A DNA stretch of 15,733 nt from an uncultured Bacilli bacterium (lineage in GTDB: Bacteria > Bacillota_I > Bacilli_A > RF39 > UBA660), in contig CALVVD010000135.1 in NCBI GenBank assembly GCA_944363745.1, positions 1 through 15,733 of the forward strand. Direction: 5' to 3'. The notes under the pieces were generated by a model. The model did no database searches. It saw only the letters and a list, made by a program, of their open reading frames with translations, and had not been told where the DNA came from. A program made the position numbers and the translations under genes. Below are positions 13,897-15,733 of the stretch, piece by piece. Positions within the stretch are counted from its first letter, which is position 1. Every line of letters starts with the position of its first letter.

Positions 13897-14442
13897 ATGA
13901 ATCTAGAATTATTAAAGCATGCTCAAGGTTATATTGAAAAAATGGCTAATGGTATTAACCCTTTAACAGGAGAAATTACTCCAAGTAATGATATGATAAA
14001 TAATGTAAAAATATCTAGATGTCTATTCTACGTTAATGACATTTTAAAAGAAGTAATTGCAAATGGTGGAGTTAACAAAAATAAAGCAAAAAAAATTCCA
14101 TTTAATTTAACATTAGAAGAATTAAGTAAATATGAATATACCGGAAATTTAGCAATTACAAAAGTAGTACAAAAGATTAATGCTTTAAGAAAAAATGAAA
14201 ATATGGAAAAACTAAAAGTTTCTGAAATGTGTAATTGGTTAATAAAAATAGGTCTATTACAAGTAATAGAAGAAAATGGCCATAAGCTAAAAAGACCTAC
14301 AGAAAAAGGTCAAAATATGGGAATGGCAATTGAACATGTAGTTAATGAATTTAGAGAATATGATCTAGTTTCATATAGTGAAGATGTACAAAAATATATA
14401 ATTACGAATTTTAAGAGTTTAGTAGAATTTATTAATAAGTAA
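13897..14442 (+). CDS. Conserved protein of unknown function, possible DNA-associated winged helix
   Basis: 181 residues, soluble, no signal peptide. The N-terminal segment GINPLTGEITPSNDMINNVKI (from residue 19) followed by SRCLFYVNDILKEVI resembles a segment I recall in uncharacterised Bacillota proteins. Residues about 85-145 could form a winged helix: ITKVVQKINALRKNENMEKL, then VSEMCNWLIKIGLL and a wing with HKLKRPTEKGQNMG. The phrase PTEKGQNMG recalls helix-turn-helix domains in helicase-associated and phage regulatory proteins, but I cannot name a family. AAGGAG lies 9 bases before the ATG. It is divergent from the metallopeptidase gene and convergent with the ART gene. It may regulate neighbours; this is unproven. 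Confidence 0.75.
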   Translation: MNLELLKHAQGYIEKMANGINPLTGEITPSNDMINNVKISRCLFYVNDILKEVIANGGVNKNKAKKIPFNLTLEELSKYEYTGNLAITKVVQKINALRKNENMEKLKVSEMCNWLIKIGLLQVIEENGHKLKRPTEKGQNMGMAIEHVVNEFREYDLVSYSEDVQKYIITNFKSLVEFINK

Positions 14443-14445
14443 TAA

Positions 14446-15231
14446 CTAGATAGTCTTAGAAGAATCAAGGCTATCATTTTTATTATAAATAATATTCCAC
14501 ATCTTCTCTGGAATAAGTACTGCTTTCATATGAGCAAGTTTTCCATCAGGATTCACCTTTACATCAATAATCTTTGAAAGACTACCTTTATTAATTAAAT
14601 ATTCACTTTGTACTTTAGAATAACTTAAATCATCATTAATTAAAGGTATACCATCATTTGATTCTTCTGGTATTAAATACTCTATTTCTATATTGCAAAA
14701 CTCATGATATTCTAACTCCCTATTAAAAAAACTTTTATCTCTTACTAAAGAAGTACTAGTAAAACCACTTTCATAATAATATTTATTTTCTAAATTCTTT
14801 AAATCTTCTAATGAACTTATTCCATAATCTTTAAAACTATCTAAAGAAACACCTCTATAAGTCTTAATATTTGAAGAAAGAGTAGGTGACCTTTCTATAC
14901 ATTCACTTAAATTATCAGCATAATCTAAATATTTATTTTTCTTCTCATCAGTTAATAATCCATTAGTATCATAATTCCAAACTCCTCTTAAAACAGAATT
15001 AAAACGTCTAAAAGCAATACCAGTATATGCTCTAATATTATCAATATCACTTCTAGAATTATTATTATAAAAGTCTGCTAAATAGTCTACAAAAAATGCA
15101 CTTACTTCTTCTAAAAAAGAAAATTCAACAAAATTTCTCTTACTAACATCATTAACAAAAGTATCAAGTTCTGTTTGTTTATCAATGCCAATATATTTTA
15201 AAATTAAGTTTACTGTTTTATTTCCTTCCAT
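14446..15231 (-). CDS. ADP-ribosyltransferase, exoenzyme/toxin family (R-S-E class)
   Basis: Predicted to transfer ADP-ribose from NAD+ to a protein or other target. The 261-residue sequence shows the full R-S-E layout of the ADPrib_exo_Tox family: an upstream helix IRAYTGIAFRRFNSVLRG (66-83), R126 in TYRGVS, the STS motif in GFTSTSL (156-162), and the catalytic Q208-S-E210 in VQSEYLINKGS. Glutamine two residues before the catalytic glutamate is the pattern of C3-like and other non-arginine-modifying enzymes; arginine-specific ones usually have ExE. No signal peptide or translocation domain is present, so it acts inside the cell or leaves by a specialised route. It begins 5 bases after the GNAT gene and is probably co-translated. 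No obvious immunity protein is visible, unless the GNAT has that role. Confidence 0.86.
   Translation of the reverse strand: MEGNKTVNLILKYIGIDKQTELDTFVNDVSKRNFVEFSFLEEVSAFFVDYLADFYNNNSRSDIDNIRAYTGIAFRRFNSVLRGVWNYDTNGLLTDEKKNKYLDYADNLSECIERSPTLSSNIKTYRGVSLDSFKDYGISSLEDLKNLENKYYYESGFTSTSLVRDKSFFNRELEYHEFCNIEIEYLIPEESNDGIPLINDDLSYSKVQSEYLINKGSLSKIIDVKVNPDGKLAHMKAVLIPEKMWNIIYNKNDSLDSSKTI
14449..14475 (+). terminator. Terminator of the 13897 gene, inside the 3' end of the convergent ART gene
   Basis: GATAGTCTT and AAGGCTATC pair over 9 positions with one G-T, followed by ATTTTTATT. The hairpin lies within the last codons of the minus-strand ART gene, so the two genes share this end region. Confidence 0.75.
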
Positions 15232-15236
15232 AATAC

Positions 15237-15653
15237 CTACATCTCTTTTCTAAATACATTAGTATCTCTAATAACAAAACCAGTCTTTAAATATAAGTGA
15301 TTTGCCACTTCTCTAGAAGACCTAGAAGTTAATTCTATATAACTAATGTTATCATCTTTTGCCATATTAAAAATAAATTCTAACAATTTAGTTGCAATAC
15401 CAGCATTTTGATAATTACTATCAACACAAACATAAGAAAGAAAATAATAATAACTATTTTTAAAAGGGTTATTTAACTTATCAATTCTAATATAACCAAC
15501 TATTTTTTTATTAAGAAAAGCAACTATTCCAAAACTATTAAGATTATCATCAATACTTTTTATATTATCACTAATATTAAAGTTATCTTTTAATAGTTTT
15601 ATAACTCCATTAAAATCATCATTAATATATTTTCTAATAATTAAATTATCCAT
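15237..15653 (-). CDS. GNAT family N-acetyltransferase
   Basis: A 138-residue single-domain acetyltransferase using acetyl-CoA. The domain runs from IIRKYINDDFNGVIKLL through strand 4, YYYFLSYVCVDSNYQ (68-82), to the pyrophosphate-binding loop QNAGIA (82-87, the Q/RxxGxG/A motif) and the C-terminal SREVANHLYLKTGFVIRD. GGAGGA lies close upstream of the ATG. A TATAAT (15685-15690, minus strand) gives a plausible -10 with no good -35. It heads a two-gene transcript with the ART. The substrate is unknown: many small GNATs modify amino groups of metabolites or proteins, and some are toxins acting on aminoacyl-tRNA. Confidence 0.88.
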   Translation of the reverse strand: MDNLIIRKYINDDFNGVIKLLKDNFNISDNIKSIDDNLNSFGIVAFLNKKIVGYIRIDKLNNPFKNSYYYFLSYVCVDSNYQNAGIATKLLEFIFNMAKDDNISYIELTSRSSREVANHLYLKTGFVIRDTNVFRKEM

Positions 15654-15684
15654 AAATTTCCTCCAAACTATCTTTTCTAATGTA

Positions 15685-15690
15685 ATTATA
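15685..15690 (-). promoter_or_regulatory. Candidate -10 box of the GNAT-ART operon
   Basis: TATAAT on the minus strand lies 32 bases before the GNAT start. The region 17-19 bp further upstream (TGTAGT or TTGTAG) is only a weak -35. Confidence 0.45.
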
Positions 15691-15733
15691 CCAATTATTT
15701 ACAGAAAACTACAAAAAAAATAATATTTTCCTG

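Noticed and set aside
1..15733. Mycoplasma-type code with TGA as tryptophan
   Set aside because: All tryptophans in the identified genes are TGG, no internal in-frame TGA occurs, and TGA serves as stop in pncA and prs. A TGA read-through there would add only one or two codons, so this is good but not absolute evidence.
1..15733. CRISPR array, insertion sequence or integrase
   Set aside because: No regularly spaced repeats, transposase motifs or tyrosine/serine recombinase signatures were seen on either strand.

Overview
The window is very A+T-rich DNA from a low-GC Gram-positive (Bacillota-type) bacterium. Shine-Dalgarno sites are strong and purine-rich, promoters have sigma-A-like TTGACA/TATAAT boxes, AGA dominates among arginine codons, and genes are tightly packed with ATGA/TAATG overlaps. 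Tryptophan is TGG throughout, and no gene has an in-frame TGA, so the standard bacterial code fits. The gene content (YtrA-type GntR regulator, YetF, NAD salvage only) suggests a host-associated Bacilli/Erysipelotrichia/RF39-like lineage. That placement is inference.

Layout. (1) 39-1913: an operon of a YtrA-type GntR regulator, an ABC ATPase and an ABC-2 membrane protein, closed by a strong terminator. (2) 1949-10017: the centrepiece, a complete NAD(P) salvage locus in three blocks, pncA-pncB-nadE, prs-nadD-pncC and nrtR-nadK. Nicotinamide is deamidated (PncA), loaded onto PRPP (PncB, with PRPP from Prs), adenylylated (NadD), amidated (NadE) and phosphorylated (NadK); PncC can return NMN to the pathway. 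NrtR, a regulator with a Nudix fold whose catalytic box is degenerate, is encoded inside the locus. The first two blocks start at near-identical promoters. In each, a TTATTAA-N7-TTAATAA palindrome encloses the -10 box, and a second copy lies 54-55 bp downstream beside the Shine-Dalgarno. (3) 10061-10726: tRNA-Cys(GCA) and tRNA-Gly(GCC), each with its own promoter and terminator, separated by about 380 bp that may be decayed sequence. (4) 10739-11986, minus strand: a ferritin-like protein gene and a YetF/DUF421 membrane-protein gene broken by a one-base deletion in a T run. (5) 11987-12513: no supportable gene. (6) 12514-15653: an accessory-looking patch with a predicted HExxH metallopeptidase (-), an uncharacterised conserved protein (+), an ADP-ribosyltransferase of the toxin/exoenzyme family (-), and a GNAT acetyltransferase (-) directly upstream of the ART.

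Most noteworthy are the twin-operator architecture of the NAD regulon, with a short hairpin at the predicted 5' end of both mRNAs; the NAD-consuming ART with a C3-like QxE motif paired with a GNAT; and the unnamed HExxH protein. Start sites were moved from the longest reading frame for pncA (2055), prs (6209), nrtR (8391) and the yetF-like gene (11986), on the basis of Shine-Dalgarno, promoter and operator positions.
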